Shown one piece after another: positions 20,575 to 33,330 of a DNA stretch of 64,000 nucleotides (the stretch's first letter is position 1; each line of letters opens with the position of its first letter). The stretch is from Odiellus spinosus (lineage: Eukaryota > Arthropoda > Arachnida > Opiliones > Phalangiidae): positions 8,834,601 to 8,898,600 of the forward strand of contig OY987237.1 of NCBI GenBank assembly GCA_963920705.1. The letters are read 5' to 3'. A program made the translations under genes and the position numbers. Under the pieces are notes generated by a model, which saw nothing but the letters and a program-made list of their open reading frames with translations, made no database searches and was not told where the DNA came from.

Positions 20575-20945
20575 ATTACCTGTAATTTTTTAATCGTTTT
20601 CTAGATTTGGTTTCTGATAATTTTGGAATTTTAATCACGATAAAGTTTAGGACTTCCAAATTTTTGTCATGATAAATTCTGGTCATTTTGAAATTTCAGA
20701 AAATTTTCAAAATTTAAAGAAATCCTGACTCGAGATTTAAAATTTAACCGTGATAAAATCCCAGATATTGAATATTTCAAATTTTTATCATAAAATCTCT
20801 GATAATGTTTAATATTATTTTAATCACGATAAAGTTTCGGATAAGTTCAAAAACCACAATAAAATTTGTTATTTTTGAAATCTTAATCACGATAAATATT
20901 CTGATAATTTCAAAATCACGATAATATCTCTCATAATTATAATTT
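20575..20945. repeat. Degenerate tandem array, short AT-rich unit
   Basis: Variants of TTTTAATCACGATAAA and TCTGATAATTTTGAA alternate about ten times with an irregular period near 40 bp. Confidence 0.75.
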
Positions 20946-21981
20946 TAATACTTGAATGCTGTATTGATAAGTACTTCGATTACCATTACTCGTGTAACTT
21001 ACACTTAGACACGAAAACATTTTTTAATCCCAGCAGGGTTGCGCGGGTGGTACTTAACTTGTCGTTAGCGAAATACCGCTGGTAACGATTTCCTCGTGCC
21101 TTGCCCGTTATATAGATCCTTACCCTGCCCATCTTAAGGTTACAATTGATTCAGAAACTATTGGAGCGTAAAACGTACGTTGCCATGTTAAGTAGGCGAG
21201 CGATCGATAGTTATAGCTTGGAAATTACTCGACTCCGAAAGGAGGATGAGTTCGCCAGAGGTTAACTTCGTATTGATGACCGAAAATGCACGGGGGAGCG
21301 TCAAGAAAAAACAAAAAAGGGAGAGAAGGGGTTAAAGGGAAAGAGAAAAAATTGAAAGTAAAATTAGGATAATGAGTCCACATTCAGAGGTGAAATTTTT
21401 TGGACACACTTCTAAAGGAACCACCACATGATTGCCTGCAACTTTTTATGTGGGAATTCAATTATCATTATTATAAGATCTTCTAAGGATTGTTATTTGA
21501 AAGCTTTTATTTCTCCACGAGTGTAAAAGTATTGGCAGAGGATTCCAGGGTTTCAATTTCATTCCTAGAATTTTCTATGGTTCCTTTCTTACTATACAAG
21601 TCCCTAAAATACCCTAAAAATCAGTATTTGGTCCTTCAATCACGCTATTTTCCATGTTATATTTATGTCTAATTAGATGTCTAGAGGGCGAAATTCGGTT
21701 TATAATTTTAGAGCTTATAAAGAAATGCTTTTCACACACCCTTTAAAGATGGAAAAGCGGAATCGGAGGAATTTCCGACATTGGAAGCAATATCTCGGAG
21801 CAAATACAACGGGGTTTGTTCTTCGAAAAGACAAACATTATATCTCCATCAAACTCTCCCATCGCCATGGCCCAATGAAGTTTCGTTTTTAATTAAAGGA
21901 AGCATGAAGTAACGATTTAAGTAGCTTTTATTTGATATCGTATGCTAATGCCGTTATCAATTGGGGGAAATAAAGCCATGG
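20946..21981. other. Intergenic, no gene seen
   Basis: A GC-richer patch near 21030-21300 breaks the AT-rich background. Two short open frames near 21490-21892 show no domain. Confidence 0.4.
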
Positions 21982-22150
21982 GGAATAATCGAGGGGTCAG
22001 ACACTCTTGAATTCGCTGTACACACCTGAGTTCACTGAATTCAGCTTTGAATTTGAACTCTTATGAACTCAGAGTTCAGCTTTGATAGTGCAAAGAGTTC
22101 CAAAACTTTGTACACCTGAGTTCGCGAGTGTCTGCCCCCTCGGGAATAAC
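21982..22150. mobile_element. MITE family C, copy 2, with near-perfect 8-bp target duplication
   Basis: The element is 21990-22142, with ends CGAGGGGTCAGACACTC and GAGTGTCTGCCCCCTCG. The flanks GGAATAAT (left) and GGAATAAC (right) differ at one base. It is slightly longer than copy 1 and carries extra internal GAATTC/GTTCA repeats. The shared block GTTCAGCTTTGATAGTGCAA is nearly identical to copy 1. Confidence 0.88.
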
Positions 22151-22168
22151 ATCGATATGGTTTAGGCA

Positions 22169-22461
22169 AGAACTAAACTTACGAGTTAACGTTTTCAATA
22201 AAGATTTTTTTGGCTTTTGTGTCAACACAAAGTTGAAGCTTTAATCAAGCTTTTCGTTTAATCCACGTTATCAGACTTCAAGTGACAGAGAAGCGGCTGT
22301 CTAAATTAATTTCATATTAGATTGGATATCGGCTTTTTTGTCACTCTAAGCCTGGTAACGTGAGTTAAATGAAAAGCTTGATTTAAGCTTCAAATTTGAT
22401 TCGACGCAAAAGCTAAATTCTTGGCCAAAAATCTTGATTGAAAACGAACCTTTAAGTTCTC
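22169..22461. mobile_element. ~290-bp palindromic MITE
   Basis: The arms of about 125 bp pair from AGAACT / AGTTCT at the ends, through GTTTTCAATNAAGATTTTT, TTTGTGTC / GACGCAAA and GAAGCTT-AATCAAGCTTTTC, to ACGTTA / TAACGT and AGTGACA. Few mismatches occur in the inner half. It is non-coding. No other copy was noticed in the window. Confidence 0.85.
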
Positions 22462-23969
22462 ATTGCTCCATGGTGGCAGTATAATTTTTCCAATTGAAAA
22501 TCGGCATGAAAGATAAAAAATTAAAAACCTCTTTTGAAAATTTTTAAGCGAGCGAAATTATATTTTTAGCTTAATTTTGAACTATTTTTCAACTTGTTAA
22601 TTCTAATTAACGTTAATTACACCCACGACTAAGAACACGACGCTAAAAAAATTAGACAGTTAATATTATACTGCCACGTAAAATTAATTGGGTCAAAATT
22701 AGCGTATCTTAATCGCAATTATATAAGAAATTTTTAATTCGGCTAAATTGGGGATGTTAAGGAAAGTTTCACGGTGCCTGGTAGAATCTAATTAGAAATT
22801 CTAACTAATTTTCCCCAGACATGGCTTCACGCCTACGTAACTCGGGATTTATTCGTGGAAATTTGATATATATTTCGTGCAATTTCATTTCTCGTCCATA
22901 AATTTATTAAAAATTTAAATGTGCATAGGTCATAGAACTTAAGATCAAAGGACTAAGTGAGTGAAGAAGATACTGAGTTTAAAGTTCAAGTTTAACTATT
23001 ACTGGGTTTATGTTAATGATTATATCAATGATTTAATTTTAGTGAATTTAAAACCATTTTTCTTTTCATGAAAAGCAGTTTAAATTTTTACCGAAATTTG
23101 AGGTGGTTCCTGTTAGTGTATTCATCATATGGTTAATACATTTTGTGTAAAGGATAGAACTAATAAACTAACATAATCCGTTGAGTTGAATTAAATTCTA
23201 TTCATCATTTGATTTCGATTTTATTAATAACGTTAGTGAAACAGCTTTTGAATTTTATTCTTCAAAACTGCACACAAAATTTTGATTAAAATAATTTAAG
23301 GAGATATTTTAGTAATTAATTTAAATCATTGATTACACATAATATACTCCATTAGTTTGAAATTCAAGGCGATTTAAACTATTATAAGGAGGGTTTTAAA
23401 TCACCCAATTAATACAATAATCCCTAATTAGTATTAAAATATGTTTAACACTTAAACCCCACCAATATTCAGGAAAAGCGGAAAAGATGATTTAAATTAG
23501 ATACAGGCCTTAAAGCGTGAAAAATTGTTTTTTTTTAAACTATGCTATATATATAGGGAAGCGTCAGATATCTCGTATAAGTATACCTCTATATATAATA
23601 AAGTTTATGTACTGACACGGGATTCTCTCATCCGTTGATGAGCGAGATTAATTAATCTAGACATGGAAGCGCCAACGTCAGAGAACCTGAGTGCTGGAAA
23701 ATTTACATAATCATAAGTATAACACCCTAAAAGTATTATTTCGAGTCGCCTTATTTCTCCAAATGTTTTTGAACACCAATGTTTCTGACTTTAGCATCCC
23801 CAAGATAAATTTCTGATCAGCGGGCCAATTATTTTTCGTCCTTTATCACTGCACCCCTCTCTATATGTCCTTACACATTTCAGGTTAGGAAATATGCTAG
23901 AACGTTTTAAACGTTTACTTAAACAGAACTTCAGCGAAACATATAATTTAGTACTAATTAAAATATATG
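22462..23969. other. Intergenic, no gene seen
   Basis: AT-rich, with a short palindrome AATCTAATTAGAAATT near 22788. Small frames on the minus strand near 23791-23997 have no domain. Confidence 0.4.
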
Positions 23970-24160
23970 AAGATGAGTAACAAAACGTGGTATTCATAAG
24001 CGTACTCTTACGGCAAAAGTAGGAACTAACAAAACAGTGCGTGGCTACTATGGATAAATAATAGGTATACGAGCACGTGGTTTTATTGATTACTACTTTT
24101 GAATACAGTTTGCCGTTAGAGGAAGCTTATGCACTACAGGTTTTGTTACCTTTATCTATT
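23970..24160. mobile_element. MITE family B, copy 3
   Basis: The left arm carries GAGTAACAAAAC, CATAAGCGTACTCTTACGGC and AACTAACAAAAC. The right arm mirrors it with GGTTTTATTGATTAC, GTTTGCCGTTAGAGGAAGC, TTATG and GGTTTTGTTACC. This is the clearest copy for defining the ends of the family. Confidence 0.82.
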
Positions 24161-26585
24161 AATAGTGATATAACTACGGCATATTTAGATTCTGTAACAA
24201 TTATATTGAGCAATGTGGACTCCCATGCCATGACTTTTCGTGATAGGTTTTACTCGTAATTTAAGGGACAAGTAATGAAATGTAATACTTATGGTGCAAT
24301 TCTACTTATGCGCTAACCTAGGTCAAAATTACTCGTTCGTAGGCGCGTGGAACTTTGGCTTCACATATGGGCGGCCAACATCTGGCGGCTGGCTCCATCA
24401 TCATCATATAATATCCCTTCTTTCTCGCGCTCGTCAGTAATAATTCTTCCCTCCTTTCCTTAGCTTCTCCTTATCTCTAGTTATGACTATATTGTAATAA
24501 ATCTAAGATTTTAGCGCGTAGAAAGCTGAACTCCATTCTATGTCTTTGTAGATCAAATCTCGTAAGACACCAGCTTCTTACGCGATAACATCTTAAACTG
24601 ACGAGAACCGTCGATTATCGATTCGTTTTACAGAGAAAATAACACACCGAATTTGACGCGAAAACGTAAAGGGCAAGTCTTATTTTGGTTCAAAACAATT
24701 TATATTAAACGCGAATTCGAATTTACTTAGGGTTAGTGTAAAAAGAGAGGCTACAACGTTTTTACAACGTTCAAAAAGCGGTTTTAAGTTAAATTAGTTT
24801 AGTTTCGCGATTTAAATTAATTTAAAGTGATAATTTTTTAAATAACTGAAACGAAGTAAGGTTTTACAGTATGCCACATCATATAAAAAGAGTCCTGCAT
24901 TTTTCATTTTCTAAAGCCTGTAATTTTTGGCCTGTATATAATAACTAGTTCTATAAAAAATTTAATTTACGAGATTGTTCCTTTAAACCTTAAACTTAAA
25001 ATCAACTCGACATAACGAATAAACGGGAGACAATAATTTTAACACCAGCTTCTACTATACCCCGTTAAACCTTTAGAAACGACCAGAATTCCCATAAAAT
25101 GTAAAATTCAAAGTTGTAACAGTATAAATTCTAAAGAGCGTGGAAGAAAGGGGTTAACAGTCTAGCCGTCTTTTATACCCGGCGGTATTATAAAGTCAAT
25201 TTCTCTCGGTTCTGAAGTTCTGATTGGAATAACTTTTTTTTTTTTGTTTTTTTGCCTTTACTTCCGGTTTACCCAACCGTTGCCATAGCGACCAGACTTG
25301 ATTTTTCCTTTCTCGAACGCAAATTTAATATAACAGAATACAGATTGAATCGATTAAAGTAATATTTTAGATGTTTCAAGGATGATTGTTAATCCCGCGT
25401 CAATTGGGTCAGATTTATTTTTAACTTCGAAATTAATTTATATATTTAATCTTAAATCCTAGAGGATAAGATTGAAGTATTAAAGGTTTATTGAAAATTC
25501 TGTTTATCGGATATTTCTAATTTAGGAAGATTAACAATTCCCTCAAGAGTTTAGTTTCTAAATGAGATCACGGTCGGGTGATGATAAATAACTTATATCG
25601 ATGTAGGATGAAAATCAATTTAAACTTCTTGAACGTTATCGCAAAAATTAATTTAAAGCGATGCTGTCACAATATTTTTTTCGAATGCTAATCTTTTCAG
25701 ACTAAGATAACCCAATGTTCAAAATTTTACATCTTTGGGTTGACTAGTTTTTGAGATTGTCACTATTTTTTTTATAAGGGCAATGGATTATATTTTGTTT
25801 TTTCATACTATTTAAAAGCCACGTATTTTTAAGACACTTCATGATTAAAATGACTAAAATATAATGAATATATTTAATTTTTACGATATGGGACGTACGT
25901 AGTCTTGTTGTCGAACGTAAATGAAGATAATCCAGAAAATACCACGTAGCTTTAGTTCTTGTTTAATTATAAATATTTTAACTACTTCAAGGGATTTTTA
26001 CTAAGCCTGTTTGTGAGTAAGCCAATAATACTCTGCCCTAAAATGACCGGCTTCTTCTAAATTAAGAAAAATATAAATAAGAAAGTAAACCATAGTAAAA
26101 GCTGGTTAACGTACTTCGGGACTCATTTACTTCCGCATTAACTGGTTAATATATATTCCAAGGGTGTAAGAGATAATATAATCTTCCATTGGACCCGGAA
26201 AAGATTTCATTCGAACGCCATCTCACGGAGTATTCCATCTTAGTATATAAACCTAAAGGTAACTAGTCTCGGGTTGATCTATCGTCATTTCCATATCATT
26301 TAAATTGGTTATCGTTGTCGCAACGTCTTATATAGGGCCAATCTATGAACTCGCGATGAGTCGGGCCATAAATTTCATCTAGAGTTACGTCCGGAGAAAT
26401 CTTATTCCCTTTTCCACACCCGACTCCAATTCTAGCTCCAGCTAGCGTATATAAGACTTGTAATTACATCACCCTTCCCTACCAACCGCCTCACCACCCT
26501 TTCAATTGAATTTTAGCCTTCCTAGAACCAGCCAGACTCAAACCCATCGAGTTACCCAACCCTATTCGTGTATATTATCTATTTC
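24161..26585. other. Intergenic, no gene seen
   Basis: A GC-richer patch with GGGCGGCCAACATCTGGCGG lies near 24370. The segment 24600-24870 has a leader-exon look (CpG-containing, ending ACGAAGTAAGG), but no start codon and acceptor pair could be defined. Confidence 0.35.
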
Positions 26586-27095
26586 ACGTTTAGTTGACAG
26601 CGAGTACAAATCTACGCTCCCTTTATCCCTAAGTCTAAAAATAATAGAGATAATGGTAGTCAAACGTATTGAACATGCTGATAACTCGAGTTTGAAAATA
26701 GCATAGTCTATTCCACCTCGAGTTGGCAGCGCATATGGGAGCTATGTTCCCATTATCTCCAAGTCTAAAAATTAGTTGAGATAAAGGTAGCCAAACGTTT
26801 TGAGCTTGCTGACAATTTGAATTGGATAATATTATTCTATATTCCTCCTAGAGTTGGCAGCGCGTATAAAACTAGGCTCCCTGTATCTTTAAGTGTAAAA
26901 GTTATATATAGTTAAAGGTAGCCAGAATGTTGAGCTTGCTGACAAGTTGAGTTTGAAAGAATTACATAGTATAATCCACCTCGGGCTGGCAGCGCATATC
27001 TATACACTCCCTTTATCCATAAGTCCAAAACTAATATAGAAAAAGGTAACGAAACGCTTCGAGCATGCTGAAAAATCGAGATAGAATAGCTCTAG
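26586..27095. repeat. Tandem repeat, ~131-bp unit, four copies
   Basis: The landmark GTTGGCAGCGCATAT (with variants) occurs at about 26594, 26723, 26854 and 26986. Each is followed by CTCCCTTTATCC-AAGTCTAAAA, AAAGGTAGCCAAACG and GAGCTTGCTGA. The units are diverged from each other, so the array is old. Confidence 0.88.
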
Positions 27096-28556
27096 AATCT
27101 CTAGAGTCAATTCTAGCTGTTCTATATTATAGATTATTCTCCCTTTCGCCATTGCCGCCAAGAAGTCTCCAAAACGATGACTCATGAACAATTTGATTTT
27201 CTCGAAAAAACGTTCCATATTTCTACTCGCCCCCGCGTTTCACGTCATAAGTCTTTTCTCTATTATAGCTAATATTTCACTGAGCGAATGTTTCTTTTCA
27301 AGTTTAAGGGATTATTCCAGTTTTTGCTAATAAACCTCTAAACCTCTAAGTCAGAAGTATATTTAAAGCTTGCTTTGATCCTTGGTAAATTCAAGAAATG
27401 AAAATCAAACATTCTATTTTGGTCAAGAATTCAAAATATAACGATAGGATGCGTACGTCACTGAAACTTCATTCCGTGACGTAGAAGGTAACGGGTAAAC
27501 AGTGAATGTGACGTTTATTTACCACTATCTGTTTGCGTCGTACAGACCTAGATAAATAGGGCAATGAAGGTGGGTGCATTAAAATAAAATGTGGCCCTGA
27601 AAAATCACAGCACAGGAACAATATAGGATATGCTTTCTTTCCACTCTCTGTAATAGAAGCTCCAAGGGTTTGCCCAACTCTGTTAAAAAGTATTGAAGTG
27701 GGGCTCTACCAGCCCCCCCCCCCTCGTCCCCTACTATGGCTTGGACCCTAGCTAACATCCATATCACTACGATTTTACAAATTTCATTTCTCATACAGAT
27801 TCATGGAAGCAAAGGTTTGAACGCGATGAACGGTGAAATTTAATCCTACTATAGATTTAGGGGTATCGTGTGTTTGTATAACCTTATATTTGCTCCCGTT
27901 ACATTCGTCCCCTCAATTCCTAGACGTCTATTGCTGGAACTTTCAATCAGTTTGGGTCTTGAGCGAGTATTAAAGTATCGTTTCCCAGCTATGTGTAAGA
28001 AACTTCATAATATAGAGAAATAATATAGAAGACACGTTGCTTTGGGCATACTATGAATTTGAATTGACACGGACTGTATATTATTACAGTAGATGACAGA
28101 GTGTATTAAAGATCGTTCTATGTTGACTCAATAGATATAAAAACCGCTTACTAGGACCATTTTTGTCAAAACCTGGTTTTTTCATCCTTCGCTATACTTT
28201 TCGATACTTTTCCCCCCATCGGAAAGCGTGGTTTGATCTTTAATATATTACGTAGACCTTTAGGCTTAGATTTATCCCGGAGCGAAATGGTTGTAACTGA
28301 ATTTTAGATGTTTAAAGTGTTTGAATTTTAACGATAATCAAACCAAGAAGTGCATGACGCCCTAATTTTTAGTATATTCTTTAAAATGATATTACACTCT
28401 AGAATTATGTTTTTTAAAATATTTAGACTTGAAATACGCGTAAAAACTCGCCAAGTCTTCGTGGTAATTTGTGGTTAAATATCGAAGTTCAAGGAAATTA
28501 CATGATTTGAAAAGTAATAATTTCTGATTCTAATAAGAGTTCGTCTTTAGATTCCT
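27096..28556. other. Intergenic, no gene seen
   Basis: Contains an 11-base C run at 27713-27723. Open frames on the minus strand at 27000-27218 and 27579-27794 have no recognisable domain. Confidence 0.4.
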
Positions 28557-28699
28557 TATACCTTCTTTAGACGAGGCCTAATTAGCCGTGGTTTGATCAG
28601 ATTTAACCGAGGTTTAAGTAGCTTTCTCAGTTAATTGCGACTAAGCCTCGGCTAAATCTGATTAAACCGGCTAGTTACGCCTCGTCTGAAAAGGGTATA
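28557..28699. mobile_element. MITE family D, copy 1, TA-flanked
   Basis: 28559-28697 starts TACCTTCTTTAGACGAGGC and ends GCCTCGTCTGAAAAGGGTA. The arms continue inward with TAATTAGCC / GGCTAGTTA and GATCAGATTTAACCGAGG / CCTCGGCTAAATCTGATT. TA dinucleotides flank both ends, as expected for Tc1/mariner-type insertion. Copy 2 lies at 32491-32646. Confidence 0.85.
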
Positions 28700-28761
28700 A
28701 CCGTTTAAATATATCTAATCCACCAGTAAAAAAATTAAACAATTATTGAACTAGTAATCCA

Positions 28762-28948
28762 TTTAAAACTTACCCGGAAAATTGGTTTAGCTGGATTAAT
28801 GGAGATCCTGAATTTCTTCGCATTGATGGGTCAGCGACCAATTGAATGATATTGGAAGTCTCATAGAGATCTCGCCTAAACAACGACCATTCAATGCTAA
28901 GAAATCCAGGATCACCATGAACCCAGCTAAGCCTATTTTTTGGGTTAG
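28762..28948. mobile_element. MITE family A, copy 2
   Basis: The left arm TTTAAAACTTACCCGGAAAA, then GGTTTAGCTGGATTAATGGA and AGCGACCAATTGAATG, matches the copy at 833-1046. The right arm mirrors it with CATTCAATGCTAAGAAATCC and AGCTAAGCCTATTTT. The arms fold over most of the element. Confidence 0.82.
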
Positions 28949-30083
28949 TTCTAGTTCATATTTGTTAGAGAATTTCTTTACTAGTAGATTAGGCCTATTT
29001 AAACGATAAAAAGGGTAAAAAAATGAGTTGTTGCTAGGATACATTCTGCCTTTAAATTTAAATTATTAAGTATATTAAAAATCAAATGCTTCATCCAAAG
29101 TTTCAAAACTGTAATTCGGCCTAAAATTGCGACCAGCTCTGTTCATACCCGATGTAATTTTAATCTTGAGATAAAGAATCGATTAAAAATCGCTTTATCT
29201 TCCCTTATCTCGCTCATCCTCTTATATATAAACTATAAATAACGTATTCCCTCGCTATAACATTACCAAAACTTTCTGAAATAAATCGCTGCTCCAGATT
29301 TCATTCTTTAAAAGAAGAAAATTTAAAACATTCCAACGTTGGTAGTTAAAAAAGTTATCCTGCCGAAAAATAAAAATATATTCTACAAAATAAAGTTTAT
29401 TTCGTTCCATTTTATCATTTTTTTAGTCATAGTTTTATCAGTTTAACTTTACAGTACGTTGAAATATAAACTACGCTGTTATCATTTTGAAACCCTAGAA
29501 ACACAAAACCAATTCACAGCTTCGTTTTCGCTAAAAACTAAAATTGAGATTTAATATGGAATAGCACGTTAGTTCGACTTATTTCAGGCAATGTTATAAT
29601 AACAAGGGACAGCTGAAAATCTAAGCTATCTCTAACTTTGTTCGCATTGCGTTATAAAAGGTGAATATTTTGTGACATACATGTAAAACATATATACGAA
29701 ATAAAAAACCCAGGGGTTTTGTGACGCGATAAGACCCAAAATGCTCCCATCTTTACAGCTACAACTGTACTGCTAGTCTAAAAAATACGTAACTATAGAT
29801 ACTACGGCGGAATGATACATAATATTATCCTATACTTAAGGCAAAAAGTAGAAAAGCTTATTTCCGAGACTCGTATTCGGATAAAAGGGTTCTCGTAACA
29901 TTCTTACTTCACATTGTAATCACAACTAGCACAACACCTTGGAGTGATTCTATTGAGAAAGGGAAATGTAGCATAATACACGCTGCAAACTACGATTGAT
30001 TTTAAATATAAAAAGAGATTTTGTTTCTATTCCTAGGATATATTCTTTTTCTCAATAGAAATTTGTAGAATAGCGAAAATTGA
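28949..30083. other. Intergenic, no gene seen
   Basis: AT-rich. A weak R1-like motif (GGCGGAATGATACATAATATT) occurs at about 29805. Confidence 0.4.
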
Positions 30084-30135
30084 GACGGAGTGATACATAA
30101 TGTTAAACCACATTGGGATAAAAATAGTTTTTCCA
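30084..30135 (+). repeat. Dispersed repeat family R1, start fragment
   Basis: GACGGAGTGATACATAATGT, then TAAACCAC and AAAAATAGTTT match the R1 start sequence with several substitutions. Confidence 0.45.
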
Positions 30136-30339
30136 AACTTATGATAAATAGTCTAAGATTGGAAGAAGCTGCATCGAAATAAAAGCTTCCTTTAAATTCA
30201 TGGTTCGTCTCATACTGAGATATCAATGTATTGTTGAACGTATAAACTTGAATATTCAGTATAATTACAAGGTATATTTGGCTATATTATAAACTACGTT
30301 GAGTATTCAAACTGAGATCGATTTTATTATGTCTCAATA

Positions 30340-31760
30340 GATGGAAACAATGAACAGGAAGGGGAGAAATAACGGGAAATGAGTTTTTTTTTTATGGAGA
30401 CTGATAACTTTCAAACTATTGGTTCATTTTTCATAGACATTGCCAAGATAGAAAATATAGCAGTAAGTGAAACGAATGAATATGGGTAAAGTACAGGAAC
30501 CAGTAATATAAGGTCTCATATCAAACTGAGAATCGCCATACTTATATGTTGTTTCTATTTATTTAAACACAACATATATGTAAAAGATATATTTAATGAA
30601 ACTGAAGTAATGATATGAAAGGCTGGAAGGACTTATACGTGAAATAGGTTTGGTATTATTGGTTATATTTTCTTAAACACTACGCATACGCAAAATACTC
30701 TAAAAGAGGGTATCTAATAAATTTAAAGCAATGACTGGGAATGTAGAAATCGGTGATACATGGGTTACCATTTCTTGCAAATGTTTATTTTCATTATTTC
30801 TTTAATGTTGGTTCTATTTTATTAAACATTACCCAAATGTAAAATACTTCAAAAGAGAGAAAAATGATGATATTAAAGCAATGATGAGGAATGCCCGAAG
30901 GAGCAATACGTGGGTTAATACTCAATAAAACAAATAGCTAGGTAGTATTGTTTCTACTTTCTAGAGTACATCACGTTTATGTGAAATTCGGAATAATAAG
31001 AAAATAATAGTTCATATTATTTTTTCTACTTTCTTGAACATTATATCTATTTGTAAAATATGCAAAAGTAGGAAATCAAGTGAAATTAAGTTAATGATGG
31101 GGAAAGCCCGGAAGGAGTAATACATGGATTAATATTATCATTAATAAGTTTGGAGTTATTAGTTATATTTTCTTAAACACTTAGAATATTCAAAATGTTG
31201 CAAAAGTACGGAAAGTATAGTAAAATGAAAGTAATGATGGGGAAGGCAGGAAATAGGAATGGGTTATTATTAATTGTAGGTTTAGAGTTATTGGTTATAT
31301 TTTCCTAAACACTAAGAATATCTAAAATATAGGAAAAAGTCTATAAAGGGGGTTAAATGGTTATTTGTAACTCGGGGTATTACTGTTTCTATTATCTTAG
31401 ATAATAGTATATAGAATGTTATAAAAGGAGATATAAAATTAAGTAAATAGTAAAGGAAAAATAGCGAGACGTTATACTGACCTATTATTTGCTCTATTTT
31501 ACTAGACATAATATAAAAATAAAGCTACAAAACTATAGTAAAAGAAATAAAAAGTCAACAAAAAAGAAGCGAACTATGATAAAAGCAAGAAAAAGGAGAT
31601 ATGGTTAAGGAGGTCAGAAATAAAAGCCCTAAAAAAATACGCGTTTTGAGATTTTAAATATTAAATTGTTTATATTTTACTAGACAGAAAAACCTCAGAG
31701 AAATAAAGTCAGTGAAAATAGAACCAATGATGACAGAGGCAGGAAAGTGAGAGATAGGTA
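30340..31760. repeat. Strongly diverged tandem array, ~110-150-bp unit
   Basis: A common order of motifs recurs: a TATTTTCTTAAACACTA-like block (about 30557, 30669, 30817, 31033, 31172, 31301), then a CAAAAGAG/AAGTA block, then AAAGCAATGATGGGGAAGGC, then GGTTATTA. Spacing is irregular and identity low, so this is an old satellite rather than an active one. Confidence 0.7.
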
Positions 31761-32490
31761 AAGAAAAGGTTCGAAAAACAAGCGTACCGATTTAAGTTCA
31801 AATCAATATTAAAATAACTTTTCTTTTCTTAAATACAAAGTTGAAATATTTCCGAAGACCAAACCACGCGGCTTTTACTTTCCTAAACATATGTTACTAA
31901 AGATAAACTTCAAGCAAAGACACTAAAGACTTTTGAAAGGTCTACAGACCGTCTATTCTTTTAAGAAAAAACAAACGATGTGATTTTTCAGTTGAAAACA
32001 TTTGAGATTTCAAAGCGTATCAAGTTATAGGCTCTGTAACCTTATGATCTTAAAACTATTGAAAGTCGAGCCTTCATACTGAAGCACGCTGACATAATTA
32101 ACTGGTTTTTAATGATATTTCTACAAAAACCTTTTAAAGTGAGGCTGTCACGGATTTTTCACAAGGTTCAATAGACTTGGAGATTGTTATAAAAAGTTTA
32201 AATATATATGTTCATATTCCATAGAAAAAATTGCAACGATTGTAAAAATATTCGATAATCGCCGTCTTTAAAAGTTTTTTAAATTAAACATTTAAAATGT
32301 ACGTCATTACTAAGGTTCCATGGCTATTATTACGGAAGTAAATGCTGATTGTATTGCGTTCTGTCACGTGATATGGTGACTGATTTCGCACGGTCTCTTT
32401 CGTTAAAGTATTTAATCAAGGGTGCTAGTAGTAAGAAGGATGAGAAGCGAGCTAAAGGAGTCTGATTCAGTTTCCTTGGATCACACGTAA
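31761..32490. other. Intergenic, no gene seen
   Basis: AT-rich sequence between an old satellite and a family D MITE. No exon was recognised. Confidence 0.4.
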
Positions 32491-32646
32491 TACCCTTTTC
32501 AGACGAAGCGTAAAAAGACGGTTTAATCAGATTTAACAGTGGGTTTAATGACAAAATAACCGAGGTTTATTGAACTGAGAAGGCTATGTAAACCTCAGTA
32601 AAATCTGATTAAATCACGGCTAATTACGCCTTGTCTGAAGAGGGTA
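32491..32646. mobile_element. MITE family D, copy 2
   Basis: The ends TACCCTTTTCAGACGAAGCG and CGCCTTGTCTGAAGAGGGTA form an inverted repeat, continued by GGTTTAATCAGATTTAA / TAAATCTGATTAAATC and ACCGAGGTTTA / TAAACCTCAG. The right flank is TA and the left flank AA, so one side of the TA duplication appears mutated. Confidence 0.82.
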
Positions 32647-32664
32647 TATCAGAGTTTTAAGAAG

Positions 32665-32733
32665 ACATACAGCCCGGTTAGATTCGGGTCTTATCAATTG
32701 ATCTCGCGCTAAGTTGGTGAATTTAATTTTCAG

Positions 32734-32784
<51 letters not shown>

Positions 32785-33330
32785 GCGATTAGTTGTTTTT
32801 TCATACGCGTGACGTCTGTTTTACTTTTAATGTCAATATGCTCAAACCCGAAAGAAATCGGATTAACTAATTTTTTTTTATTTTGGCCGGAAATGGTCCA
32901 AATTGGGAATTCCAACAGAATTCAATCAAATATCCCAAATGAAATAAAATAAAAAAAAAGAGGACCAAATTCATTTCAAATTTTGGTTCACTTTGGTTGG
33001 ATTCGGGTTATTTGGTCTAATTCCGTTGTAATTTCCAAATTTGGACCATTTTTGACCAATTAGAAGAACGTTCCTCATTTGGTTAACCTATTTTGTTATT
33101 CTTTGGGAGCATATTGAAATGGAAAGTAAAACCAACGTCACGCTTATGTTAAAACCAACGTCACGCTTATGTTAAAACCAACGTCACGCTTATGTTAAAA
33201 CCAACGTCACGCTTATGTTAAAGCCAACTAACGGATTTTTTTTTAATTTCTAAATTCGCGAGCTTGGCGCGATATCAATTTGACAAGGCCCGAATCGAGT
33301 CGGTTGCGTCTTTACTTTAACTCTGTATCA
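32665..33330. mobile_element. MITE family E, copy 1, with long A run and internal expansion
   Basis: The left arm has GATTCGGGTCTTATCAATTG, then ATCTCGCGCTAA and a TTTCAGAAATT end. The right arm mirrors it with AATTTCTAAATTCGCGAGCT, GCGCGATATCAATTTGAC and GGCCCGAATC. A run of 44 A lies at 32739-32782, directly inside the left arm. The 23-bp repeat at 33131-33222 lies just inside the right arm. A diverged copy lacking both expansions lies at 63010-63535, and interior blocks (AATTCGGGTTATTT, TTTTTGACCAA, AAATGGAAAGTAAAAC) match it. Confidence 0.8.
33131..33222. repeat. Tandem repeat, 23-bp unit x4
   Basis: The unit beginning ACCAACGTCACGCTTATGTT and ending AAA is repeated four times with no differences. 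This suggests a recent expansion, since the related element near 63430 has only one unit-like block. Confidence 0.95.
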
